Positions 44,160 to 53,124 of a stretch of 64,000 nucleotides of DNA are shown piece by piece (position 1 is the first letter of the stretch; each line of letters starts with the position of its first letter). The position numbers and the translations under genes were made by a program. The notes below the pieces were generated by a model. It had not been told where the DNA came from, ran no database searches, and saw only the letters and a list, made by a program, of their open reading frames with translations. Location: NCBI RefSeq assembly GCF_003688935.1, contig NZ_REGE01000004.1, positions 1 to 64,000 on the forward strand. The letters are read 5' to 3'. The DNA is from Corynebacterium macginleyi (GTDB lineage: Bacteria > Actinomycetota > Actinomycetes > Mycobacteriales > Mycobacteriaceae).

Positions 44160-45194
44160 ATGAAGGTTCTCATCACCGGTGGAGCAGGGTACATTGGATC
44201 GACCATTGCGGCATGTTGCGAGGACAATGGCATAACGCCCGTCATCTTGGATGACTACAGCAAGGGGCTCAAAGAGTTCTCACGGCCGTATGCAAACTAC
44301 GAAGGCGATATCGCGGACACCTGCTTAGTGCAGAACATCCTGTCTGAGCATCCAGATATCGATTCCGTCATCCACTGTGCGGCGAAAATCGTCGTTCCTG
44401 AATCTGTGTCCGCGCCACTCGACTACTATGAGAACAACGTCGCCAAGTCACTGACGCTTTTGCGTGAGCTATCCGGTCTCGGAGTCCGCCGCTTCATTCT
44501 TAGCTCGACCGCATCCATGTACGAAGCTGGTGATGACTACATGGTCGATGAGTCCGGAGCAGTCGCCCCTCAGAGTCCCTACTCGGCATCCAAATGGATG
44601 TTGGAGCGCGTGCTGCGCGATTTCGCTGCCACCGGTGCGATGAACGCGATCGCGTTGCGCTATTTCAATCCGATCGGCGCAGACCCTAGTATGCGTAGTG
44701 GCCTCCAGGATCCACATCCGACACACGCCCTCGGCAAGATGATCGAGGCGTATCGAAGCGGAGGGGTATTCACGGTGACGGGTGTCGATTGGCCCACGCG
44801 CGACGGTTCCGGACTTCGTGACTATGTGCATGTCTGGGACCTCGCCCGGGCCCACGTGGCGGCGCTTCAGAACTTCGACGAGGTCATCTCGAGATCCGAG
44901 ATCGATGGTTTCGATATTATTAATCTCGGAACCGGAACGGGAACAACGGTGTTCGAACTCGCCGACGCGTTCGGGCAAGCGACCGGGAAGCCCCTGAATG
45001 TGCAGACAGCTCCTCCGCGGCCCGGTGATGTCGTGGGTTGTGCGACTTTGACCGACAAGGCCGAACAGCTCCTCAGTTGGCAAGCCGAGTTGAGCATCGC
45101 AGACGGGGTCAGAGAATCACTAGAGTGGGCAGAAAAACTCCCGTCTGTACTAATTCGCGAACGGTCCACCGCAATGGACGCCGGGGAAGCGTGA
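44160..45194 (+). CDS. NAD-dependent sugar epimerase (GalE-like), cluster gene 1
   Basis: This is a 344-residue extended short-chain dehydrogenase closest in look to UDP-glucose 4-epimerases. NAD binding: 'VLITGGAGYIGSTIAAC' (G7-x2-G10-x2-G13). The catalytic Tyr141-x3-Lys145 lies in 'SPYSASKWMLERVL', with the Ser/Thr of 'LSSTASMYEAG'. Also present are 'RYFNPIGADPSMRSG' and 'DYVHVWDLARAHVAAL'. It probably changes the sugar part of a nucleotide sugar. The chromosomal context (ATP-grasp, decarboxylase-like, exporter) suggests a dedicated role. Its TGA overlaps the ATG of the next gene (GTGATG). Confidence 0.85.
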   Translation: MKVLITGGAGYIGSTIAACCEDNGITPVILDDYSKGLKEFSRPYANYEGDIADTCLVQNILSEHPDIDSVIHCAAKIVVPESVSAPLDYYENNVAKSLTLLRELSGLGVRRFILSSTASMYEAGDDYMVDESGAVAPQSPYSASKWMLERVLRDFAATGAMNAIALRYFNPIGADPSMRSGLQDPHPTHALGKMIEAYRSGGVFTVTGVDWPTRDGSGLRDYVHVWDLARAHVAALQNFDEVISRSEIDGFDIINLGTGTGTTVFELADAFGQATGKPLNVQTAPPRPGDVVGCATLTDKAEQLLSWQAELSIADGVRESLEWAEKLPSVLIRERSTAMDAGEA

Positions 45195-46418
45195 TGGATG
45201 CCGTCAACGTCGTTTTGTTTCGGCATTCGCCTCGACCAGTTGAACTGTGGCACCTCAATGACCGCGATGCGATCATCTTGAGTCACGAAGGTTCTAGTTC
45301 CCGCTACAAATCGGCCCCGCCCGTTGATCAGTCGATGGTCAGGTTCCTTGTCGACTTCGAGGTTCCCACTCTCTTCAGGGCGATTAGAGACATCGCCCGA
45401 GAGCACACGATCCGTTCTGTCTCCACGCTGGCAGAGGAAGACATAGCGACTGCAGGATTGCTGGAAGAGTTTTTTTGTAACAGGCGTATCAGAGTATGCG
45501 GTCGGCACCCTCTTTAAAGACAAGCTGTTCATGCGGTCGGCGCTAGAGGGAAAAATACCCCAGCCGGACTTCCGAGGGCTGGAAGAGTTCACCGGGACAC
45601 GGGAGCAACTTCTCACTGAGGGGTTCGATATCGTGAAACCTCGTAGAAGTGCGGGAGCGCAAGGCGTGTATCTCCTCAACGATATCGACGACGACGAGTT
45701 CGCAGCGCTTCCCCTCTGCGACTACATCGCTGAGTCGTTCATCCAGACTCCCCGAATGGTGACAGTCGATGGGTTCGCCGTCGGCCACGACATGCGTCAC
45801 TTTTATGTGCACGAATACGACGCGACCGTGCTTAGCTCGCTCGACGGGCGCGATGGAATCGCGATCTCGACGTCGAAGGTATATGACGAATCATCTGACC
45901 TCCTCAAAGCGCTCTTTGAATCCTCGCTTCGGGTTCTGAAGACTATCGGCAGCCGGGATCGGGTCAACACATTACACTTCGAATGGTTCATCCCGAAAGA
46001 CGGTGTCCCTGTCTTCTGTGAGGTGGGTCGCCGATTTAGAGGACTGGGAATTCCGCGTATTGCGCGATATGCCTTCGACGCGCCTGTTCTCGAAGACTAT
46101 TGGTCCGCTTTGGCTGGGGAAGAGAGCACGGCCCCCTCGTTGACCTGGGATACCTTGGCTCGTCCACGGCGACGAGCCATCTGCTATGCGCGATACCGCG
46201 TGAAGGGTGAGGTAATCTCCGCTCCCACGAGCGAGGACTTCAGCATGGCTGAGAACGCATGGATCTGGGCGAAGCCGGGAGACGAGTTCTCGGAGAATAC
46301 TGGGGTCGTCACAGATAACGCGGCCATCTTCGAGTTCATCGGCGCAGACGCCGAGGAAGTCGAAGAAAAACTCGCACAGGCTCGCTCAATCATCGATGAA
46401 CGGCTGGTCATTCAATGA
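45194..46418 (+). pseudogene. ATP-grasp ligase, interrupted by a T7-run frameshift, cluster gene 2
   Basis: The N-terminal part (45194 onward: 'MDAVNVVLFRHSPRPVELWH') reads to a run of seven T at 45470-45476. One T fewer joins it to 'VTGVSEYAVGTLFKDKLFMR' and the main part from 45531. ATP-grasp features follow: 'DIVKPRRSAGAQGVYLL' (ATP-binding lysine), 'FIQTPRMVTVDGFAV' (hinge) and 'HFEWFIPKDGVPVFCEVGRR' (metal-binding Glu/Glu). Joined length is about 407 residues. Such ligases join a carboxylate to an amine, as in dipeptide antibiotics. It is either a mutant, phase-variable or mis-sequenced gene. It overlaps its neighbours by one and four bases. Confidence 0.75.
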
Positions 46419-47059
46419 TCCGCGGACGCCGGGTCCTGCTTCCGAACATCGTCAAGTCCACCAACACGACATTCTCTTGTCATGTACAGGACGGATTGGT
46501 TGATTTCGAACAGCTCTCCGACCTTTCGACACCGGATGACTGTGCCCAGCAGCTTTCAGTCGACCACTTTTTCGTAACATTCTCCACTGTGAGCTCTAAT
46601 TTCAATGGCGTGGACTATGTAGACTACAACGAGGTTATTATCAAGGTTCCTGTCATCGTCGCTGACCGCCCATTCATCTTTCCGCCGCGGACGTACGTGG
46701 ACAACGAGCTTTCCCTCGTTCGGGGATACCAGCTCGGGTTCAACAAATACATGGCTGCGGTTGACAAGTTCGTCGAAGATCGAGTGACATTCGACGGAAT
46801 AGGACTCCAGCTCGCAGCCACGGTCCACTCTGATGAGCCGATGGAAGAGACTGCGCCGCTCGCAGCCGCAACGGGCGGATTTGTCTTGTCTGACGATGGC
46901 GCAGCGACGGGCCTAGTCGTATCGGATTATCGCCAGAACACTGATACGGGATGGGTCGGAGCGGACGGCGGCGGTACCGTCTCAGGACGATCCTTCGACG
47001 TTAAGGCGGCCAGGCTTACGACGGATCGCTTCGTACTCCACCGCGCGACCGCACTATGA
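46415..47059 (+). CDS. Acetoacetate-decarboxylase-like enzyme, cluster gene 3
   Basis: This is a 214-residue protein resembling the acetoacetate decarboxylase (ADC) fold: 'VDYNEVIIKVPVIV', 'FPPRTYVDNELSLVRGYQL' and 'GFNKYMAAVDKF'. In ADC the last region is G-[FY]-P-K-K, with Schiff-base and pKa-lowering lysines; here K111 is kept but the second lysine is Tyr. The family includes enzymes with other Schiff-base chemistry. Start and stop overlap the neighbouring genes by four bases (ATGA). The substrate is unknown. Confidence 0.6.
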   Translation: MIRGRRVLLPNIVKSTNTTFSCHVQDGLVDFEQLSDLSTPDDCAQQLSVDHFFVTFSTVSSNFNGVDYVDYNEVIIKVPVIVADRPFIFPPRTYVDNELSLVRGYQLGFNKYMAAVDKFVEDRVTFDGIGLQLAATVHSDEPMEETAPLAAATGGFVLSDDGAATGLVVSDYRQNTDTGWVGADGGGTVSGRSFDVKAARLTTDRFVLHRATAL

Positions 47060-48249
47060 CGTTCGGACCCCAGAATCTCGGGCGTGCACACTGGCTGATC
47101 GGCGCCGTCGCGTTCTCAAAGGTTGGAGCGCTCTCCTACATCGTTGTGATGACCTGGGCTGTCAGTGAGGCAGCAGGCAACGACGGTGTCGGCTGGGTGA
47201 ATGCGATCGCCGGTTTGACGATCGTTCTTGTCGGTTTCTTCGCCACCTTTTGGCTAGACAAGTTCGACAAGCGGATCCTTCTCATTCTGTTAGACGCCGT
47301 GGCGGCCGCAGTTTGCCTCACTGCCGTTTCTGTGCTGTTCTTCGCGCCGAAGAGCGACGTCGTCTTGATCGCGCTGGGCATCGCTGTCACGACGTCAGCA
47401 GTCGCCAGCTTGTATTCGCCTACGAGCCGCGCGATCATCCCGGCTGTAGTATCGTCAGAAGACTTGGAGCGTTTCAACAGCGCCTACACAGGGTTCGGCG
47501 AGGTCTCCCGAGCCGCCGGGCCCGCGCTGGGAGCACTGCTGCTAACCGTCGGAGGGCCAGACGCCTTCGCTCTGAGTATTCTGGTAAACGGCGTCTCGTT
47601 TATCGTTTCCTTATTGCTCACGTTACCGCTACCGCCGGCTCCGCCCAGTCATGCCGGCGAAGGAGATCGGAAGAAGCATGCACTCTTCCAAGGGTTTCGA
47701 TTCATAGTCGGACATCCGATTCTGCGAGGCGAAGTACTGAGCGCGCTGAGCATCAACTTCTTCCTGACGAGCACGACGTTCATTCTGCTGAACCGCGTGA
47801 CAGAAACAAGATCAGAAGCCTACATGTTTGGACTGGCAAACATGTTCGAAGCGATCGGAGCAGTTGCCGCCGCCCTGACTGCCGCACTCGTTGCAGCACG
47901 CTTGAGGGGAATTCGTGCAAGTCATCTAATGATACCGACCGCCGTGGCGCTACTGCCATGCCTTGCCGCTAGCATCTGGGCGACCATTATCTCTTTAACG
48001 GTTATCGCCGTGCTCGTGACGATCTACAACATCATTCTCTTCAGCCGACTGCAACGTGAGATACCTATGGAGAAGATGGGTCGGGTCATCGCTGTCGTCA
48101 CCACGGGTTCCGCAGCGTTGATGCCGCTCGGGAATCTGGTTTTCGCCCATCTCTCGAATATCCTGACCACGAGTATGCTTATATATATCACGAGCGCCGC
48201 ACTCATCACAACAGGGATGGTGGTCGGATCGTTGAAGGGGGATGAATAA
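47056..48249 (+). CDS. MFS exporter (EntS/MFS_3-like), cluster gene 4
   Basis: This is a 397-residue transporter with twelve helices. It starts 'LGRAHWLIGAVAFSKVGALS', has a 'LDKFDKRILLILLDAV' loop (MFS motif A position) and 'YSPTSRAIIPAVVSSEDLER', which is typical of the MFS_3/enterobactin-exporter group. It overlaps the ADC-like gene by ATGA. As the last gene of the cluster, export of the pathway product and self-protection is the natural reading. Confidence 0.85.
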   Translation: MTFGPQNLGRAHWLIGAVAFSKVGALSYIVVMTWAVSEAAGNDGVGWVNAIAGLTIVLVGFFATFWLDKFDKRILLILLDAVAAAVCLTAVSVLFFAPKSDVVLIALGIAVTTSAVASLYSPTSRAIIPAVVSSEDLERFNSAYTGFGEVSRAAGPALGALLLTVGGPDAFALSILVNGVSFIVSLLLTLPLPPAPPSHAGEGDRKKHALFQGFRFIVGHPILRGEVLSALSINFFLTSTTFILLNRVTETRSEAYMFGLANMFEAIGAVAAALTAALVAARLRGIRASHLMIPTAVALLPCLAASIWATIISLTVIAVLVTIYNIILFSRLQREIPMEKMGRVIAVVTTGSAALMPLGNLVFAHLSNILTTSMLIYITSAALITTGMVVGSLKGDE

Positions 48250-48379
48250 TCAGGTGCACAAATATTCTTATGGGAGCAAGTTGTGAATGTTGATCATATG
48301 AGTAAATTGGTTGCGGCGATCGGCTGGTCGGAGGCAAGGTTCCCCGAGACAAGTTGTCTCCTGACCGGGTCGGGCCCAA

Positions 48380-48870
48380 CCCACCAGCCCGGTTATTCTT
48401 CAACGTCTTACAGATGAACTCGATTAAGAAACGATTCCGGTATTTATCGATGAACCGGATCATTTCTTAATGTTGTGGGCCTAGTCGTGAGGCGAAAAAG
48501 CTGACGCAGCCTTCAACAACTCGTTGGTATCCCGAAGTTCTTGATTTTCGCGGCGTAGCCTCGCGTTTTCGGCGGCTACGTCTTCAGGAACAGGTTCTGG
48601 GATGGTTCCTGCACGGCGGGCAGGCTTAAGTCCATTGACGAGCTGTGTGCCATGAAACCCCGAGCTTTGGGGCTACTGCCTGGTACGCGGGGTGCATTGA
48701 CATGTTTTCCGCCAAGATGCGGTCTTCCACGAGACGGACCACACGGTTGTTTGCATCCTGGTCAAAATTTTTCTTGGCATGTTCCAGATTTTCCCATCTA
48801 CTCAAGCGGAACAAAACCTGGGACACTTCATTTGGCTCCCAAGGAGATTTCTTCACAAGGATGAACCCCT
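48380..48870 (-). mobile_element. IS3-family remnant, right copy
   Basis: The minus strand has 'KNFDQDANNRVVRLVEDRIL', 'PKLGVSWHTARQWT', a break, then 'LRRENQELRDTNELLKAASA' and the orfB start 'MIRFIDKYRNRFLIEFICKT'. It is a close direct copy of 35960-36425, with the same lesion after 'RQWT', so both descend from an already broken element. It closes the accessory region that begins after tRNA-Ser(GCU). Confidence 0.8.
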
Positions 48871-49046
48871 CACGTGGTGGATTTTTATCGTGAATAATGG
48901 CGCTGTGGAAAAGTGCAGAAGATAAAGACGGAGTTTTGCACGCTTTAGCAGTTACCTACGTGGTGCTATTTGTTTTGTGGCTGAATGATCCAATAGGGAT
49001 GGCCTTAGCGCGCTAAGGCCGCGCTGTGAATATAAGGTAGGAAGAC

Positions 49047-49409
49047 ATGAGCGATTCGAGGTTTCCCCGCTCGGTATTTGGGGTAGGAAGCGACCCTGAT
49101 CCGCGTTTTACGCTGGCGAATGAGCGCACCTTCCTCGCCTGGATCCGCACCTCGCTCGCGCTGATTGCTGGGGGCGTGGCCCTGGAAGCCTTTGATGTGT
49201 CGCTGCCGGCGACTCTTCGCACGGCGGTTTCTGCGTTCATGCTGGTGGTGGCGATTATTCTGCCGGTAGTTGCGTGGGTGCAATGGAAGCGGGCTGAGCG
49301 TGCTTTGCGGCAGCAGCGCTCACTGCCCTTTAGCATCGCCATCCCGGTGCTCGTGGGCACCATCGTTGTTATCGCGTCAGTGCTGTTTATAGGCGAGTTA
49401 CTTGCGTAG
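49047..49409 (+). CDS. DUF202 (YidH) membrane protein
   Basis: This is a 120-residue protein with three helices and the DUF202 signature 'FTLANERTFLAWIRTSLALI'. The role is unknown. It overlaps a second, shorter DUF202 gene by eight bases; such pairs are common in Actinobacteria. Confidence 0.85.
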   Translation: MSDSRFPRSVFGVGSDPDPRFTLANERTFLAWIRTSLALIAGGVALEAFDVSLPATLRTAVSAFMLVVAIILPVVAWVQWKRAERALRQQRSLPFSIAIPVLVGTIVVIASVLFIGELLA

Positions 49410-49725
49410 TCCGCAGCTGCCCGGGGAACTCTTTGACCCCGGCTTGCAGCCCGAGCGTACCCGCCTTTCTTGGCAGCGCACCCTCCTCGCGCTGGCGGTG
49501 ATATTTCTGGGGGTTATGCGCGTGGTCAGTGTCACCGTGTTTATCCCGCTGGCGGTGCTTGCAGTAGGTGGGTTGGTGTGGAACATGGCGGTGCGGAAGC
49601 GGGCATCGCTCGTCGATGCCTCTCTCCGCGCCCACCACCACCTCCCCGGCGCCGCCGTCCTGGCTGGCGGCGCAGGGCTGGTCTCTTTGCTCGCCGCCTT
49701 CGCCCTGTGGGGTGTTTTCGCCTGA
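49402..49725 (+). CDS. Second DUF202-family membrane protein
   Basis: This is a 107-residue protein with the shortened signature 'LQPERTRLSWQRTLLALAVI' and three helices. It starts with TTG 49402 inside the end of the preceding gene. The role is unknown. Confidence 0.8.
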   Translation: MRSPQLPGELFDPGLQPERTRLSWQRTLLALAVIFLGVMRVVSVTVFIPLAVLAVGGLVWNMAVRKRASLVDASLRAHHHLPGAAVLAGGAGLVSLLAAFALWGVFA

Positions 49726-49849
49726 AGGCAAAGTTTTCCATCGCAACGCTGTGGGCTGGTGAGGATGGGCGTAATCTATGTGGGGTTATATCAATTAAGG
49801 CGGCTTACGGCGCTGCGGTATGAGGGGCGAGAAGGGCAAGGTGACGGCG

Positions 49850-51214
49850 ATGGCGGATGTTACTGAGCAGGCCAGCGATACGGTCGAGGCATGGCTGAAG
49901 CAGGATTCTGCCATTGACCCGCAAAAAGCGCCCCGCTTGCAGGCGCTGCTTGATGAGGTTCCGCTGCAGGAGCTTATCGCCATCGTCGAGCGGCAAAATG
50001 CTATTCGCGCCGCGCTGGCTCTGCGCTTGTTGCCGCGGCGTAAATCCATCGTGGTATTTGATGCCCTGGACGCCAAACACCAGGCCGATATCATTGATGA
50101 GCTGGGCAATGCTGATGTCTACGAGTTCTTCGATGAGCTCGAGCCGGAAGACCGCGTGGCTCTTTTAGATGAGCTGCCGGCGGAAATCGCCGATCGGTTG
50201 TTGCGCTCGCTTACCAAATCGAAGCGGGATGTCACCGGGGTTGTCCTGGGCTATACCAAGGGCTCGGTGGGCCGCCGCATGTCGCCTGAGGTCCCCGGCA
50301 TCCATCCCGAAATGAGCGTGGAGGAAGCGCTGCGGACCTTGCGTGCGAAGGCCGATGAGCTGGAAACCATCTATGCGGTGCCCATTACCCGCACGGACCG
50401 CCGCCTGGTGGGCGTGGTGACGCTGCGGGAGATTTTTACCGCAGGGGAAGGCACCACGATTGGGGATATTATGCAAAGCCCTATCTACGCCAATGCCAAT
50501 GATGATGCGGAAGAAACCGCCAGGTGGTTCCTCCCGCTCGATATTTTGGCATTGCCCATAGTGGATGATTCAGACCGCTTGGTCGGCCTTTTGACCTGGG
50601 ACGATGCCATTGACATTGTTGAAGCAGAGGATAGCGAGGACTCCGCGCGCGCCGGTGGTACCGAGGCTTTGCAACAGCCGTACCTGTCCACACCGCTATT
50701 GAAACTGGTGAAGTCCCGCATCGTGTGGTTGCTGGTGCTGGCGGTGTCTGCGCTGTTGACCGTGCGGGTCTTGGACGCTTTTGAAGGCACCTTGGCGCAG
50801 GCCGTGGTGCTATCTCTGTTTATCCCGTTGTTGACCGGTACCGGTGGTAATACGGGAAACCAGGCGGCAACCACGGTTACCCGTGCGCTTGCGCTTGGTG
50901 ATGTCCGCGGGCGCGACCTTCTCGCCGTCCTTTGGCGCGAGCTCCGCGTGGGTATGTTGCTTGGTACCGTATTGGGCTTGGCCGGACTTGGCCTGGCAAC
51001 GGTGATCTACGGCGTAGATATAGGTCTAGTCATTGGTTCGACGCTGTTTCTAATTTGTTCCATATCCGCCACGGTGGGTGGGCTGATGCCCATTGTCGCG
51101 AAGAGCATTGGTGCGGACCCCGCCGTATTTTCCAATCCCTTTATTTCCACGTTCTGCGATGCTACGGGTCTGATTATTTATTTCCTCATCGCCAAGTCGG
51201 TGCTCGGTTTATAA
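49850..51214 (+). CDS. mgtE: Magnesium transporter MgtE
   Basis: This is a 454-residue MgtE. Residues about 30-125 form the superhelical N domain ('LALRLLPRRKSIVVFDALDA'), 135-255 carry two CBS domains, and five helices follow with the pore motif 'IPLLTGTGGNTGNQAATTVT'. It imports Mg2+ and closes when cytosolic Mg2+ is high. The ATG at 49850 has AAGG eight bases ahead; 49820 is the alternative. Confidence 0.93.
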   Translation: MADVTEQASDTVEAWLKQDSAIDPQKAPRLQALLDEVPLQELIAIVERQNAIRAALALRLLPRRKSIVVFDALDAKHQADIIDELGNADVYEFFDELEPEDRVALLDELPAEIADRLLRSLTKSKRDVTGVVLGYTKGSVGRRMSPEVPGIHPEMSVEEALRTLRAKADELETIYAVPITRTDRRLVGVVTLREIFTAGEGTTIGDIMQSPIYANANDDAEETARWFLPLDILALPIVDDSDRLVGLLTWDDAIDIVEAEDSEDSARAGGTEALQQPYLSTPLLKLVKSRIVWLLVLAVSALLTVRVLDAFEGTLAQAVVLSLFIPLLTGTGGNTGNQAATTVTRALALGDVRGRDLLAVLWRELRVGMLLGTVLGLAGLGLATVIYGVDIGLVIGSTLFLICSISATVGGLMPIVAKSIGADPAVFSNPFISTFCDATGLIIYFLIAKSVLGL

Positions 51215-51493
51215 GGGGCCCTGGCACACGGGGTGGGTCGCGCCGGACGGGGGTAGCGAACCGGTGGGGAAGATTTCACATTTTGAGAAGCTGTGGTCTG
51301 TGAATTTTAAAAAGAATGGGGGTGATTTGAAAAAGTTTGTGGTTTACGGTGCAATTGTTTTGTAGGGTCTTAGCATGCTCTGCACGGACTGGATGATATT
51401 CGGTATGCACCAAGGATCTAGCTCTATTGCTGGTAATTGGCAGAGCTATCACCCCGCCCTGCTAAAAATCTCTCTAGCAAAGGAGTTCGCGGC

Positions 51494-53068
51494 ATGACCA
51501 CCCCGCATACTCACGAATCGACCGCCCGATCGGAGGGCGCTGAGGATCCCGGTGCCCCACGCAATGAATGGCGCCGCCAGTTCATTGGCCTTTTCCTTGG
51601 CTTAGCCCTGGCTATCCTCGTATTTTTCATCTTCCCCTCCAACGCGATCGATACTGTCCAGCAGTCCACCGGCGTGGACGAAGAAGCCGATTACACGCTG
51701 AGCGCCATCCGCACCGTGGCGGCCGTGACCATTCTCATGGGCGTGTGGTGGATGACTGAGGCTATCCCGCTGGCGGCCACCGCGCTGATTCCGTTGGTAG
51801 TCTTCCCACTCGCTAGCGTGGGAACCATCAAGGAGGTCGGCGCACCGTATGCCTCTGCCACGATTTTCTTGTTCATGGGTGGATTTCTCATCGCGCTGTC
51901 GTTGCAACGCTGGAACCTGCACCGCCGCCTGGCGCTTTATGTGGTGAAACTTATCGGCACTTCGCCGCGTCGCCTGATTTTGGGCTTTATGCTGGCCACC
52001 GGCTTTTTGTCCATGTGGGTATCAAATACCGCAACCGCCGTCGTCATGCTGCCGATTGGTACTTCCGTGCTGGCGCTTACCGCAGAGACTGTTGGCGGTT
52101 GGGACAAGCAGAAGAAATTCGCCACCGCTCTGATGCTGGGCATCGCGTACTCCGCCTCCATCGGCTCGTTGGGTACCCTGATCGGCACCCCGCCGAATGC
52201 CTTCCTGAATGCGTACATGGCCGATACCTGGGACGTGACCCTCGGCTTTGGGCGCTGGATGGTCGTCGGTGTTCCCCTGGCGCTTGCCTTCCTGCTCATC
52301 GCATGGGTGCTGTTGATTACCATCTTCAAGCCGGAAATGACCGAAATCCCCGGCGGCCGCGAGCTCATCAATGCAGAAATCAAAGCCCTGGGCTCGTGGA
52401 CCCGCCCGCAGATCATGACCGGCATCATCTTCGTTTTAGCTGCCGTGGCCTGGGTATCCCTGCCCATCGTTCTTGATGATTTTAATTTTTATGACGATGC
52501 CATCGTCGGCATCGCCGCCGGTATACTCTTGTTCATCCTGCCGGCCGACTCGCAGCGTCGCATCCGCCTGCTGGATTGGAAAACGGCCAACGAAATGCCC
52601 TGGGATGTCCTCCTTCTCTTCGGTGGTGGCCTCTCCCTGTCCTCATCCTTCAACTCTTCCGGTTTGTCCCTGTGGATTGGTGAGATGGCCAAGGGGCTAA
52701 GTTCCTTGCCAACCATGCTTATCGTTGCGGCCGTTGCCGCCTTGGTGCTTTTCCTGACGGAGTTCACCTCTAATACCGCAACCGCGGCCACCTTCATTCC
52801 CATTATGGGCGGCGTCGCCGTGGGTGTGGGCCTGACCACCGAAGGCGATATTAACGTCCTGCTGCTCACTATTCCGGTCGCCTTGGCTGCCACCTGTGCC
52901 TTTATGCTTCCGGTGGCAACCCCGCCGAACGCCATTGCGTATGGTTCCGGCTACGTCAAGATTGGCGAGATGATCAAGGGCGGCGTCGGCCTCAATATCA
53001 TCGGCATCTTCCTTATTACCCTTACCGTCTTTCTACTGGCGGTGCCGATCTTCGGGCTGGCGGTCTAG
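51494..53068 (+). CDS. DASS/SLC13-family sodium:carboxylate symporter
   Basis: This is a 524-residue carrier with about eleven helices and the paired Ser-Asn-Thr motifs of the DASS family: 'MWVSNTATAVVMLPIG' and 'LTEFTSNTATAATFIPIMGG', plus 'VATPPNAIAYGSGYVKIGEM'. It imports di- or tricarboxylates such as succinate, malate or citrate with sodium. The start has AAAGGAG nine bases upstream. The leader of more than 100 bases (51360-51493) is A/T-rich and holds an AGCTCT/AGAGCT inverted repeat. Confidence 0.9.
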   Translation: MTTPHTHESTARSEGAEDPGAPRNEWRRQFIGLFLGLALAILVFFIFPSNAIDTVQQSTGVDEEADYTLSAIRTVAAVTILMGVWWMTEAIPLAATALIPLVVFPLASVGTIKEVGAPYASATIFLFMGGFLIALSLQRWNLHRRLALYVVKLIGTSPRRLILGFMLATGFLSMWVSNTATAVVMLPIGTSVLALTAETVGGWDKQKKFATALMLGIAYSASIGSLGTLIGTPPNAFLNAYMADTWDVTLGFGRWMVVGVPLALAFLLIAWVLLITIFKPEMTEIPGGRELINAEIKALGSWTRPQIMTGIIFVLAAVAWVSLPIVLDDFNFYDDAIVGIAAGILLFILPADSQRRIRLLDWKTANEMPWDVLLLFGGGLSLSSSFNSSGLSLWIGEMAKGLSSLPTMLIVAAVAALVLFLTEFTSNTATAATFIPIMGGVAVGVGLTTEGDINVLLLTIPVALAATCAFMLPVATPPNAIAYGSGYVKIGEMIKGGVGLNIIGIFLITLTVFLLAVPIFGLAV

Positions 53069-53083
53069 GCGCGAACCCCCAAT

Positions 53084-53124
53084 AGCCATCCTTTAATGAA
53101 AAACGGTACCATTAAAGGATGGCT
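53084..53124. promoter_or_regulatory. Inverted repeat covering RBS and start codon of the CobW-type gene
   Basis: AGCCATCCTTTAATG and CATTAAAGGATGGCT are perfect 15-bp arms around an 11-base loop. The right arm includes the AAAGG ribosome binding site and the ATG (53119). In RNA the stem would hide both. It could control translation or bind a dimeric repressor (for example a zinc regulator) at the DNA level, and might also end the upstream transcript. Confidence 0.6.

Noticed and set aside
47250..47972. 240-residue Arg-rich frame inside the MFS exporter
   Set aside because: Out-of-frame reading of the transporter gene.
44160..48249. Capsule or galactose-metabolism operon
   Set aside because: A GalE-like gene alone would suggest it, but no glycosyltransferase, galK/galT or polymerase is linked; the ATP-grasp and exporter fit small-molecule synthesis better.
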